Shown here: positions 8,630 to 16,857 of the stretch, in pieces
How the letters are laid out: the number at the start of each line of letters is the position of its first letter
Position numbering within the stretch: position 1 is the stretch's first letter
Source of the DNA: JAWXBA01 sp048499805
GTDB lineage: Bacteria; Gemmatimonadota; Gemmatimonadetes; Gemmatimonadales; GWC2-71-9
Direction of reading: 5' to 3'
Length of the DNA stretch: 64,000 bases
Assembly: GCA_048499805.1 (NCBI GenBank)
Contig: JASNZF010000001.1
Location: 310,001-374,000, forward strand
The notes under the pieces: generated by a model
The model's database searches: none
What the model was told of the DNA's origin: nothing
Seen by the model: the letters and a program-made list of their open reading frames with translations, nothing else
Made by a program: the position numbers and the translations under genes

Positions 8630-9360
8630 CAGGCGCCTCCCAGTCCGCGCTTCGCCAGTTGCCGCAGGACCCGGGTCGTCGCCTCCTCGAGGGAGAGCTC
8701 CCGGGTGTCGAGTACCAGGTCCGGCCGGGTCGGCGGCTCGTAGGGATCGTCGATCCCGGTGAAGTTGCGGATCTCGCCGCGCCGCGCCCGCGCATACAGC
8801 CCCTTCACGTCCCGGCGCTCGCACTCCTCCAGCGGCGTGGCGACGTGGATCTCCACGAAGTGCTGGCACATCGCCCGGACCGCCTCCCGCGATTCCACAT
8901 AGGGCGAGACGAACGAGGCCACCACGATCACGCCGTGCTGCTCGAGCTTGCTGGCCAGGTAGCCCACCCGGCGGACGTGGGCGTCCCGCTCCGGCCGGGT
9001 GAACCCGGTGCTCGGAAAGAGATCCCGGATCGTGTCGCCGTCCAGCCGCTCGACCCGGAGGCCCCGGCGCCCCAGCTCGGCGGCGACCTGGTCGGCGATG
9101 GTGCTCTTGCCGGATCCCGAGAGCCCGGTGAACCAGACCACTCCCGGCCGCACCTCGTGCCGGCCGAACCGCGACCGATCCCAGGCCCGCTCGTGGAGCC
9201 AGAACAACCCGATCTTGGAGACGAACTCCAGCGCCCCCACCGCGAGGGAGAGGGTCAGCCGCCGGGTGAAGACGAAGACGAGCAGCGCCGTCGCGACGGT
9301 GCCCATGATCCGCCAGGAGATGGCCTTGGCCACTGACCGGGCGTGGGTCTCGTGAAACAT
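8629..9360 (-). CDS. cysC: Adenylylsulfate kinase with N-terminal DUF2061 membrane domain
   Basis: A 243-residue protein. Residues about 6-62 match DUF2061 (RSVAKAISWRIMGT, then two hydrophobic segments and KIGLFWLHERAWDR). This is a small membrane domain of unknown function, usually found as a separate protein. Residues about 70-240 are a complete APS kinase with Walker A GLSGSGKST (79-87), LDGDTIRD, the FTRPERDAHVRRVGYLA block and ASFVSPY. It phosphorylates APS to PAPS. The DUF2061 part should tether PAPS synthesis to the inner membrane, which would fit use by an envelope enzyme. ATG at 9360 follows the cysQ stop by 2 bp. A longer frame exists upstream, but it reads through cysQ and is not convincing. 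Confidence 0.9.
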   Translation of the reverse strand: MFHETHARSVAKAISWRIMGTVATALLVFVFTRRLTLSLAVGALEFVSKIGLFWLHERAWDRSRFGRHEVRPGVVWFTGLSGSGKSTIADQVAAELGRRGLRVERLDGDTIRDLFPSTGFTRPERDAHVRRVGYLASKLEQHGVIVVASFVSPYVESREAVRAMCQHFVEIHVATPLEECERRDVKGLYARARRGEIRNFTGIDDPYEPPTRPDLVLDTRELSLEEATTRVLRQLAKRGLGGA

Positions 9361-9362
9361 GC

Positions 9363-10154
9363 TCAGCCTTCCAGCCCGAGCACGAAGCTCGCGTTGCGGA
9401 GGTCGGGCTGGTTGTAGGCCAGCGGGGAGTGACGTGGGCCATCGATGCCCGAGTTCCGGAAGACGCAATCGCCGGCCGCCACGTCCCACTCCATGGTCGG
9501 GCCCAGGCGCGGATAGACATCCGCCGTCCCCTCCGCCACCAGGCAGAACTTGAGCGAGCTGCCCACCGGCACCCGCTCAGCCACCAGCTGCGTGGCCAGC
9601 CAGGCCTCGAGCTCGGCCGACGGGTGGGACCGGCTCTCGGCCACCCGCAGCGGCTGGCCCGGCGACGGGGGGGCGGACCAGATCCGTTCCGGCTCCCCGC
9701 CGGCCCGGGTCCGCCAGGCGCCCAGCCCCTGGCCGGCGTGGTACGTCAGGCCGCGCGCCGGGGCATGCACCACGCCAAGGACGGGAACGCCCCCCGCGAT
9801 CAGCGCGATGTTCACCGTGAACTCCCCGTTGCGATGCAGGAACTCCTTGGTGCCATCGAGCGGGTCCACCAGCCAGAATCGATCCCATCGGGCCCGGGCC
9901 TCCGGGGGAGGGATGACGCCTTCCTCGCTGATCACCGGGATCGAGGGATCCCAGGCCGCCAGCCCCGCCACGATGACGTCGTGGGCAGCCCGGTCGGCTG
10001 CCGTCACGGGGCCGCGGTCTCCCTTCTGCTCCACCGCCACCCCGGCGTGGTAGTGGGCCAGCGTGGCGGCACCGGCCCGGTGCGCCAGGGCCACGAGGTG
10101 CTCCAAGCTGGCCGCCGAGAGGGGGACGCCATGCTCCACGCTGCGGCTCACCAT
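9363..10154 (-). CDS. cysQ: 3'(2'),5'-bisphosphate nucleotidase
   Basis: A 263-residue inositol-monophosphatase-fold enzyme that removes the 3' phosphate of PAP, the by-product of PAPS use, and can also control PAPS. The metal-binding signatures are clear: EEG (ISEEG), DPLDGTKEF near residue 103, and the C-terminal WDVAAGDCV. ATG at 10154 lies inside the last codons of cysN (7-bp overlap). PAP is made by sulfotransferases and by PAPS reductase; neither is encoded in the window. Including cysQ in the operon suggests that PAPS made here is consumed rather than only exchanged. Confidence 0.92.
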   Translation of the reverse strand: MVSRSVEHGVPLSAASLEHLVALAHRAGAATLAHYHAGVAVEQKGDRGPVTAADRAAHDVIVAGLAAWDPSIPVISEEGVIPPPEARARWDRFWLVDPLDGTKEFLHRNGEFTVNIALIAGGVPVLGVVHAPARGLTYHAGQGLGAWRTRAGGEPERIWSAPPSPGQPLRVAESRSHPSAELEAWLATQLVAERVPVGSSLKFCLVAEGTADVYPRLGPTMEWDVAAGDCVFRNSGIDGPRHSPLAYNQPDLRNASFVLGLEG

Positions 10155-11992
10155 GGACGGAAGACCACGCCCTTCTCCTGCAGGTGCCGCTTCAGGCGGT
10201 CGACCCCGTCCACCTCGGCCTCCTGCGGGGTCAACTGGAGGCTGACCCCGATCTCGGGCGCGGCGCCCTCTCCCACCCAGACCCACTCCAGCCGATCGGG
10301 ATCGACCGCCGTTCGGAGGAGGTCGAGATCCTCCGGGGTCAGTGCCTCGGCGGTCACGATCAGGATGACGCCGGCGTCCAGCAGGATGTTGGCGATTTCG
10401 CCGAGGCGGCGGAGGTGCTCGGCGCGGTTGTCCGATTCGCGGGCCAGGTCGGCGTCGACGCCGTAGACGACGCCGGCCATGCCGAGGTAGTAGACCACCC
10501 GGCCCCCCTCGAAGAGCCGCGCCTCGAACTCCTTGGCCAGCGCCTTGCGCCCGGCCTCGTGGTCGCCGGTCACCAGGACCAGGGTGGCCCGCTGGCCGTA
10601 CTGCTCCGCCCGCCGCTCCGAGGGGATGATGCTCGGTTCCCACTTCAGGTTGCGGAGCATCACCTTCTCGCGGACGGCGCTCTGCCGGTCGGGCAGCGCC
10701 TCGCGGACGATCCCCCCGCCGCGGATCTCGTAGTCGTCGACGATCACGAAGCGGCTGGTGGCGGCCAGGACGTCGGCGGTGTCGAACGCCATGGCCCGCT
10801 TGAGCACGAGGGTACACTCCGCCACCTCGTGGCGCTCGATGCGATCGCGCTCCTCGCTGGTGGTGAGGTCCGACGCGTCCACCACCCGGTGCACCGCCTC
10901 CAGCCGGGCCGGGACCCGGGCACTCCCCAGCTTGAGCAGGTACTCCTTCTGCCGCGTCATGGCCTCCCGGCCCAGCCAGAAGAGGCTCACCCGCAGCCGG
11001 GTGGTCACCGCGGGACGGGGCTGTCCGGCCAGCGTCGCCAGTTCGCCACGCCCGACGTAGATCTGCTCGTGCAGCGTAAACCCGGTCGCCGCGCCGGCCG
11101 AGGCCTCGGTCTGGGGGGGGCGATTGAAGGCCTCGATGCTGCGAACCCGGCTCTTCTTGCCCGAGGGGAAGAAGACCACCTCGTCGTCGACCCGCACGGT
11201 GCCGGTCTCGACCGTTCCCGCCACGATCCGCCGGTCGTCGCCGCCGGCGGTGAACTTGTAGACGTCCTGAACCGGCATCCGGAATGGCAGCGCCACGGGC
11301 GGGGGTTCCGCCTGGAAGGCGTCCAGGGCCTCCAGCACCGTCGGGCCGGTGTACCAGGGGGTGAGGGCGGAGCGGGAAGCGATGTTCTCGCCATCCCGGC
11401 TGCAGACGGGGATGAATCCCGTCGGGTGCACGGCGATCCGCTCGAGGAACCCGCGATACTCCCGTTCGATGCGTGCGAACACCTCCGGGTCGTACTCCAC
11501 CAGGTCCATCTTGTTCACCAGCACCGTGAGCTGCCGGATCCCGAGGAGCGACATCATGTAGCCGTGCCGCCGGGAGTTCTCCCGGATGCCCTCCTTGGCA
11601 TCGATCACCAGGAGCGCGGCCTCGGCGCGCGCCGCGCCGGTCACCATGTTCTTGAGGAACTCGATGTGGCCCGGCGCGTCCAGGATCATGTAGGGGCGCC
11701 GGGCGCTGCGGAAGAAGACCCGGGCCGCATCGATGGTGATGCCCTGGGCCTGTTCATCCTTGAGGGCATCGAGGACGAAGGCGTATTCGAAGGGCCGCGC
11801 GGTGCGGGCGCAGTGCGCCCGGATCGCCTCCAGGCGCCCCTCCGGCAACGAACCGGTGTCGGCCAGCAGCCGGCCGATCACGGTGCTCTTGCCGTGATCG
11901 ACATGACCCCCGATGACGATCGTCATCCGGGGCCCTGCCTGCGGTGCGGCCACCGCCGTCGCGGTCGCCTCGGCCAGCTGCTCCCCGGCCAT
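10148..11992 (-). CDS. cysN: Sulfate adenylyltransferase GTPase subunit with degenerate C-terminal APS kinase domain
   Basis: A 614-residue protein. Residues 20-440 are a normal CysN: GHVDHGKST (29-37), DAPGH, NKMD, then EF-Tu-like beta-barrels. Its GTPase drives APS synthesis by CysD. The C-terminal 150 residues align with the APS kinase half of CysNC fusions, keeping the pattern ...RAEHLRRLGEIANILLDAG. However, the P-loop GLSGSGKST is replaced by GDHEAGRKA (about 476-484) and the DGDNVR loop by LGMAGVVYG. This half therefore cannot bind ATP in the usual way and is a pseudo-kinase. An intact CysC is encoded two genes downstream. ATG at 11992 overlaps the previous stop (ATGA). Confidence 0.92.
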   Translation of the reverse strand: MAGEQLAEATATAVAAPQAGPRMTIVIGGHVDHGKSTVIGRLLADTGSLPEGRLEAIRAHCARTARPFEYAFVLDALKDEQAQGITIDAARVFFRSARRPYMILDAPGHIEFLKNMVTGAARAEAALLVIDAKEGIRENSRRHGYMMSLLGIRQLTVLVNKMDLVEYDPEVFARIEREYRGFLERIAVHPTGFIPVCSRDGENIASRSALTPWYTGPTVLEALDAFQAEPPPVALPFRMPVQDVYKFTAGGDDRRIVAGTVETGTVRVDDEVVFFPSGKKSRVRSIEAFNRPPQTEASAGAATGFTLHEQIYVGRGELATLAGQPRPAVTTRLRVSLFWLGREAMTRQKEYLLKLGSARVPARLEAVHRVVDASDLTTSEERDRIERHEVAECTLVLKRAMAFDTADVLAATSRFVIVDDYEIRGGGIVREALPDRQSAVREKVMLRNLKWEPSIIPSERRAEQYGQRATLVLVTGDHEAGRKALAKEFEARLFEGGRVVYYLGMAGVVYGVDADLARESDNRAEHLRRLGEIANILLDAGVILIVTAEALTPEDLDLLRTAVDPDRLEWVWVGEGAAPEIGVSLQLTPQEAEVDGVDRLKRHLQEKGVVFRPW

Positions 11993-13455
11993 CAGATGTA
12001 CCCGAGCCCACTCAGTCGCTGGCGGATGATCTCCTCGCCGGCCGCGGTGGTCCCGCTGCCGCCGCCGGCGGCCAGCGTGCCATCGAAGAGCGAGCGGCCC
12101 TGGAAGGAGTCCGGGATCTCCGAGCCGGCCACCTCGAGCAGGGTCGGCGCCATGTCCAGCAGGCGCGCCCCGGTCATCGGCCCGAGGGCGGGGACGTTGG
12201 GCGCCGCCAGGATGAAGGCCCCGAACTGGGCATGATTGCAGTCGTCGGGCCCGGTGTCGTTCTCGCGGATGTGGAGGACCCCGTTGTAGCCGACGCCGCC
12301 GATCGAGCGCCAGTCGAGCGCGCCGAAATGGGCGATCAGGTCCGGCGCCACGTTGTGCACCTCCCGGTAGATCTCGTCGGGGGCAAAGACCAGGGTGCCG
12401 AGTGGCTGCCCGTCGGGTCCCGTGGTGGCCTCGAGCTTGGCGCGGATCTGGTCCCGGAATGCGGCGTATTCCGCGGCGGGGATCGCGCCGGTCGGCTCCC
12501 GTCCCTCGACATTGAAGAAGATCCGGGCGTAGTACCCTCCCTCGCTCCAGACCCTGGTCCGGCTCCAGTCCACCTTGAGCTTGGAGAACGGCGTGACCTG
12601 CGCGGGATACTCCTCCAGGACGAGGAGCCCCTCCTGCACCAGCCACTCGTTGACGCAGAACCCGCCGTGCAGCGCCTGGGCGCCGTGGTCGGAGACGACC
12701 AGGATCGCGGTGTCGTCATCCACCAGCTCCAGGATCCGTCCCAGTTCCTCGTCCAGGTGCTGATAGAAGTCGGGGATCACGCTGGCGTAGGGCGAGTTGG
12801 GCTCATGATCGGGATGGGTCGGGTCGAGGTACTTCCAGAACCCGTGGTGCACCCGGTCCAGGGCGATGTTCACGAACTGGAAGTAGTCCCACTCGGCGTG
12901 CTGCAGGTAGTGGCGCACCACCGTGAACTGCTTCCGGCTCATCTCGAAGATCTGGTCCCGTAGCCAGTCCTTGTCGCCGGTCCGGAACCCCTTCACATCC
13001 ACCAGGTACTCGCCGACCAGCCCGGCGATCTCATCCTTGACCGCGGCGGGGTGCGTGTACTCATCCACCGCCGGATCCGGGGTCAGGAAGCAGCCCACCG
13101 CGATGCCGTTGACCCGTGGCGGGGGGAACGACGGGGGCACCCCGATCAGCACCGACTTGCGCCCCTCCATGGCCAGGTGATCCCAGATGGTCAGCGCCTT
13201 GAACGACCGGGAGTTGACGATCGTCAGGTTGCCATAGCTGTGGTCGGCGCGGTTCCGGAAGCCGTAGACGCCGAGCGAGCCCGGGTCCCGGCTGGTGGCC
13301 ATGCAGCGCCATGCCGGGATGGTGATCGGCGGGATGACGCTCTCCAGCTTCCCGTAACAGCCGGCTTCCATCAGCCGGCGGAAGTTGACGAGCCGCTCAT
13401 CCTCGAGCAGCAGCGCCGGGGCGGCACAGTCGAGTCCCACGACGAGGAGTTTCAT
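11992..13455 (-). CDS. Alkaline-phosphatase-family phosphodiesterase/hydrolase (B)
   Basis: A 487-residue AP-superfamily protein (type I phosphodiesterase/nucleotide pyrophosphatase, PF01663-like). Visible metal and catalytic parts are GLDC near the N terminus (Asp9), the nucleophile motif ITIPAW with Thr45, the ligand pair in DYFQFVNIALDRVHHGFW, SDHGAQALHGGF, and a late His region. It has no signal peptide or transmembrane helix, so it is probably cytosolic. ATG at 13455 overlaps the previous stop, and its own stop overlaps cysN. It shares the fold and much local wording with its upstream neighbour, so the pair looks like an old duplication. The substrate is unknown. The operon points to a nucleotide-linked sulfate or phosphodiester compound, but this is inference. 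Confidence 0.8.
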   Translation of the reverse strand: MKLLVVGLDCAAPALLLEDERLVNFRRLMEAGCYGKLESVIPPITIPAWRCMATSRDPGSLGVYGFRNRADHSYGNLTIVNSRSFKALTIWDHLAMEGRKSVLIGVPPSFPPPRVNGIAVGCFLTPDPAVDEYTHPAAVKDEIAGLVGEYLVDVKGFRTGDKDWLRDQIFEMSRKQFTVVRHYLQHAEWDYFQFVNIALDRVHHGFWKYLDPTHPDHEPNSPYASVIPDFYQHLDEELGRILELVDDDTAILVVSDHGAQALHGGFCVNEWLVQEGLLVLEEYPAQVTPFSKLKVDWSRTRVWSEGGYYARIFFNVEGREPTGAIPAAEYAAFRDQIRAKLEATTGPDGQPLGTLVFAPDEIYREVHNVAPDLIAHFGALDWRSIGGVGYNGVLHIRENDTGPDDCNHAQFGAFILAAPNVPALGPMTGARLLDMAPTLLEVAGSEIPDSFQGRSLFDGTLAAGGGSGTTAAGEEIIRQRLSGLGYI

Positions 13456-15326
13456 CAGCGGAGCGAAGTTCCTTCCATGATCGGCGGGGCAGCGACCCCC
13501 AGGGCCGAGAGGATGGTGGGGGCCAGGTCCTCCAGCCGGGCGGCGGTGCCCTCGAACGGGTGGTTCATGAACAGCACCCCGGGGACCAGGGCGGGATCGA
13601 CGATGTGGTCGCCGCTCCAGCGCTTGACGTTGTCCTCGAACACCCCCTCGGGCACCCCGCCCAGCGCGGTGGTCCAGGAGGCGCGGTAGCCGGCGGCGCA
13701 GTTCACCATGAGGTCGGGCGACTGGTCGGCAAAGGCGCCCCGGTAGACCGCCTCCCGCAGCGCCACGCTGCGGATGGCGGTGGTCCCCCGCGCCGGGTCG
13801 GGCAGCCCGGTCAGCCCGGCCGCGATCGTCGCGGCAAGGGGACCGGCGTCCTCGGGGCGCACGATCCCCTGGGCCTCGCGGCCGGCCTGGTTGAGGTAGA
13901 TCCCGCCAATGCCGAGGGCATAGGCGCGGCTGCGGCTCCAGTCCACCTGGTGGAAGAACTCCCCGGCCTCCTCGCCTGGGTGGATCCCGTCCCGCAGCAC
14001 GAGGTAGCCCTCGCGCTGCAACCAGCCGTTGAGGTGCACCCCGCGCTGGAAGCTGGTGAAGCCGTGGTCGCTGAGGACGATGACCAGGGTGGCCTCGTCC
14101 GCGGCATCCAGCACGGTGCCGACCACGCGGTCGCAGCGCTGGTAGTGCTCCTCGATCACCCGGGCACAGTCGCGGTCATCGCCGGGGGTGCCGCCGCTGG
14201 CCTGCGCCGCGGCGTTTGCGGGGTGGTCGTGCTCGCCGAATCGCCAGAACATGTGCTGGATCCGGTCGGGCGTGTCGAAGAGGCAGTAGAGCAGCCCCTC
14301 GCGGAACCGGGCCAGTTCATGGGCCAGCATCGCCTCCCGCTCCCCCATCACCCCGTCGCAGTGCGCCAGGTACTCGGCCTCGCCGAACCGCTCGTTGCTG
14401 AGCCCCCGGTGGTCCTCGATCATTCCCATCGTGGCGAACGGTCCCATCTCGCGGGAGAGTTCCGTCGCGTATTCCCAGGGGCTGCTGATCGGGAAGAGCG
14501 GGGCCTCGGGATCGAAGTTGATCGGTGAGGCGTAGAGCTCCAGGTCGGGAGCAGTTCGCAGCAGGAAGAACTGCACCAGCCCCGAGGTCGATTGCAGGAG
14601 CCCGGTCTTGAAGCGGACCCGCATCCAGTCGCTCCAGACCCCCGGACGGAGCTCCATCGTCTTCGGCTGGCCCTCGCCCTGCAGCACCACCCCCTCGCCA
14701 CCCGGCATCACCGTGATCCGGAGCGGGGTGTGGAGGTCACTCCCGGTCTTGGGGTTCCGCGGGCCGATCAGGTGGGTCGAGGCGGTGCCGCCCTCCAACG
14801 CCAGCTGGACCACCTGTTCGCTCTCGCGGGCAGAGGCCTTCGGGTCGGTCGAGTACAACGTCGCCGTGCCAATGCCGCCCCGGAGGTCCGGCACGCCCAT
14901 TCCCGAGAGCATCCGGCCCCGCATTGGGTCCGGGGGGTAGGTGCAGGGACAGCGGATCACCGTCGAGGGAATCCCGGCCTCGCCGAGCACCTGCCAGACC
15001 GGGGTGCCGCCCCGCAGGTTGACCGCTTTCGGTGGCAGGAAGCTGTTCTTCTGCTCGTACCGGTTGAGCGACAGGTCGGGAAGGTAGGTCCGCGGGTCGC
15101 GACGGAGAAAATCGAAGATGCCGTGGCCACCGGGGTTCACCCCGGTCGCGAAGGTAGACCAGGCCACCGGCGTCTGGGCCGGGTTGGTGGTCGCCACCCG
15201 GCCGTACCCGCCGGCGTCACGGAGCCGCGCCAGATGGGGCAAGGCCCCCGCGGCCAGCATGCGGTCAACGATGGTGGGCTCCAGGCCGTCCAGCCCGATG
15301 ACCACCACCTTCCGAAACGTGCCCAT
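13455..15326 (-). CDS. Alkaline-phosphatase-family phosphodiesterase/hydrolase (A)
   Basis: A 623-residue AP-superfamily protein of the PF01663 type. It opens with VVVIGLDGLEPTIVD (first metal Asp) and has the nucleophile motif NPAQTPVAWSTFATG with Thr52. It carries ligands in FDTPDRIQHMFW and the second metal site SDHGFTSFQRGVHLN. No signal peptide is visible. It starts at ATG 15326, 14 bp after the small membrane gene, and ends in an ATGA overlap with the second AP-family gene. It is larger than protein B through an insert of about 100 residues in the middle (about 150-280). The function is not established; see the operon-level note in the findings. Confidence 0.8.
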   Translation of the reverse strand: MGTFRKVVVIGLDGLEPTIVDRMLAAGALPHLARLRDAGGYGRVATTNPAQTPVAWSTFATGVNPGGHGIFDFLRRDPRTYLPDLSLNRYEQKNSFLPPKAVNLRGGTPVWQVLGEAGIPSTVIRCPCTYPPDPMRGRMLSGMGVPDLRGGIGTATLYSTDPKASARESEQVVQLALEGGTASTHLIGPRNPKTGSDLHTPLRITVMPGGEGVVLQGEGQPKTMELRPGVWSDWMRVRFKTGLLQSTSGLVQFFLLRTAPDLELYASPINFDPEAPLFPISSPWEYATELSREMGPFATMGMIEDHRGLSNERFGEAEYLAHCDGVMGEREAMLAHELARFREGLLYCLFDTPDRIQHMFWRFGEHDHPANAAAQASGGTPGDDRDCARVIEEHYQRCDRVVGTVLDAADEATLVIVLSDHGFTSFQRGVHLNGWLQREGYLVLRDGIHPGEEAGEFFHQVDWSRSRAYALGIGGIYLNQAGREAQGIVRPEDAGPLAATIAAGLTGLPDPARGTTAIRSVALREAVYRGAFADQSPDLMVNCAAGYRASWTTALGGVPEGVFEDNVKRWSGDHIVDPALVPGVLFMNHPFEGTAARLEDLAPTILSALGVAAPPIMEGTSLR

Positions 15327-15340
15327 CCGGCGGGCCCGCG

Positions 15341-15481
15341 CTACTTCCGCAACTGGCCGGTGAGCTTCTGGGTCAGGAGGCGGACCGTCCCCACCACGCG
15401 CCGCCAGAACATGAGCAGAAAGCCCGCCACGGCAGCGATCGCGGATGCGACCGGCATGAGTACGTCGGGGCCTATGTACAT
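15341..15481 (-). CDS. 46-residue membrane peptide heading the sulfate operon
   Basis: A short frame from ATG 15481 with a strong GAGGAGG ribosome site at 15486-15492. It encodes one hydrophobic helix (VLMPVASAIAAVAGFLLMFW) followed by a basic tail (RRVVGTVRLLTQKLTGQLRK). The peptide is probably anchored with its tail in the cytosol. It ends 14 bp before the first AP-family gene, so it is the first cistron of the operon. A longer frame from 15538 has no ribosome site. I do not recognise a family. Its position and excellent ribosome site make it more than a chance ORF. Confidence 0.6.
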   Translation of the reverse strand: MYIGPDVLMPVASAIAAVAGFLLMFWRRVVGTVRLLTQKLTGQLRK

Positions 15482-15505
15482 CGCGCCTCCTCGGACAAGG
15501 AACTG

Positions 15506-15534
15506 ATATTGCAATGATGGATTACGAAATGTAA
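15506..15534 (-). promoter_or_regulatory. Probable promoter of the sulfate-activation operon
   Basis: Read on the minus strand: TTACAT (15534-15529), 17 bp, CAATAT (15511-15506). It lies about 25 bp before the ATG of the 46-residue peptide, in one of the few AT-rich stretches of this part of the window. The -10 is imperfect. Confidence 0.4.
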
Positions 15535-15610
15535 CCACTCCGACCTTGCGAGACTCGTGCCACCCCGGGCCCGCAATCGGGCGGGATCACGGGCCGCCCC
15601 AACAACTTAT

Positions 15611-15632
15611 CCTGTTGCATGGATGCAACAGG
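15611..15632. promoter_or_regulatory. Perfect 22-bp palindrome, candidate operator
   Basis: Arms CCTGTTGCAT (15611-15620) and ATGCAACAGG (15623-15632) flank GG. It sits in the 376-bp divergent region between the sulfate operon (minus) and the membrane protein at 15858 (plus). It is about 80 bp upstream of the putative operon promoter. The size and symmetry suit a dimeric helix-turn-helix repressor. Nothing else recognisable was seen in 15535-15843. Confidence 0.5.
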
Positions 15633-15857
15633 TGCCTCGCCCGCCCTACCATCCAGCTTCGAGGCCGCCACCGGGACCTCGGGGACCACCTCCCGGCTCC
15701 GGCCGGGCCCCACACCCATTTGCCCTTCCCCTTGCCGGGCGGTAACCTCTCTCCGCTCCGGCGACCGAAGCGGGGTGCCAATCCTGCCGGATCGCCGCGG
15801 CCCGAAGCAGCGCTGGATCAATGCGACCATCCCCCCACCTGATTGAAGGAGAGTCCC

Positions 15858-16421
15858 ATGCCCGTCTCGCTGCTGTCGCTGTGGATGCCCATCCTCGTCT
15901 CGGCGGTGCTGGTGTTCGTGGTGAGCTCCATCATCCACATGTTCTTCACCTACCACAAGAATGACTTCCGCAAGTTGCCGGCCGAAGACGCCGCCCGCGA
16001 TGCCCTCCGGCCCCTGGCCATTCCCCCGGGGGACTACAGCGTCCCCTACGGCGGGTCGGCTGCTGCCATGAAGTCGCCCGAGTATGCCGAGAAGTTGAAC
16101 CAGGGACCGGTGCTGATGATGACCGTGCTGCCGAACGGCCCGTTCACGATGGGCACCAGCCTGGCACTCTGGTTCGGCTTCACGCTCCTGGTCAGCCTGT
16201 TCGCGGGCTATCTGGGCAGCCGGACGGCTCCCGCGGGGACCGAATACTTGGCGGTCTTCCGGATCACCGCCACGGTGGCGTTCGCGGGGTACGCCCTGGG
16301 ACAGCTGCAGGACTCCATCTGGTACAAGCGAAACTGGGGTGCCACCCTGCGGTCGATGTTTGACGGGCTGATCTACGCCCTCGTCACCGGCGGGACGTTC
16401 GGGATGCTCTGGCCGGCCTGA
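15858..16421 (+). CDS. Conserved membrane protein, unknown function
   Basis: A 187-residue protein with four predicted helices: one at the N terminus (PILVSAVLVFVVSSIIHMFF) and three in the C-terminal half. Between them is a soluble stretch containing KNDFRKLPAEDAARDALRPL and a conserved-looking PPGDYSVPY motif. ATG at 15858 is preceded by GAAGGAGAG. It resembles a family of about 190-residue hypothetical membrane proteins seen in environmental bacteria, but I cannot give it a function. It is transcribed away from the sulfate operon and shares its upstream region, including the 22-bp palindrome. Confidence 0.75.
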   Translation: MPVSLLSLWMPILVSAVLVFVVSSIIHMFFTYHKNDFRKLPAEDAARDALRPLAIPPGDYSVPYGGSAAAMKSPEYAEKLNQGPVLMMTVLPNGPFTMGTSLALWFGFTLLVSLFAGYLGSRTAPAGTEYLAVFRITATVAFAGYALGQLQDSIWYKRNWGATLRSMFDGLIYALVTGGTFGMLWPA

Positions 16422-16488
16422 GCGCGGCTCCCGGGGCGTCGGGCAGCGGTCGTCTCCCGATTCGAGGTGACCCGGGCTAACCTCCGGG

Positions 16489-16857
16489 ATGCCCGCTGAT
16501 CCACTCCCCCGCCTCCGGACGGCCTGCCTGCGGCTGCCGGAAGCCCACGAGGTCGAGGCCTGGGGTGCGCCCACCTTTCGGGTGCGCAACAAGCTCTTTG
16601 CCATGTACGCCCGACCGGATTCCCACCACGGTGGGGGGCGTCCGGCAGTCTGGTGCAAGGCGGCGCCGGGGAACCAGTCGATCATGGTGCAGGCCGAGCC
16701 GGACCGCTTCTTCGTGCCTCCGTATGTGGGGCCGAGCGGGTGGGTCGGGGTTTGGCTCGATCGGCGCGTGCGATGGTCGCTGGTGGCCGACCTGCTTGCC
16801 GACTCCTATCGCCTGGTGGCGCCCAGGCGACTCCTGCAACGGCTGGACTCGACGTGA
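16489..16857 (+). CDS. MmcQ/YjbR family protein
   Basis: A 122-residue protein of the MmcQ/YjbR family (CyaY-like fold, DUF419). It shows the family pattern of LPEAHEVEAWGAPTFRVRNKLFAMY at the start and FFVPPYVGPSGWVGVWLD in the middle, ending in a helical LVADLLADSYRLVAPRRLL. Members are called DNA-binding on weak evidence, and no biochemical role is established. Its stop overlaps the GTG of the following hydrolase gene (GTGA). Confidence 0.8.
   Translation: MPADPLPRLRTACLRLPEAHEVEAWGAPTFRVRNKLFAMYARPDSHHGGGRPAVWCKAAPGNQSIMVQAEPDRFFVPPYVGPSGWVGVWLDRRVRWSLVADLLADSYRLVAPRRLLQRLDST

Noticed and set aside
7748..11992. Classical assimilatory sulfate reduction operon
   Set aside because: No cysH, cysI/J, cysG or sulfate transporter is present; cysQ and AP-superfamily enzymes point to sulfation or another PAPS use instead.
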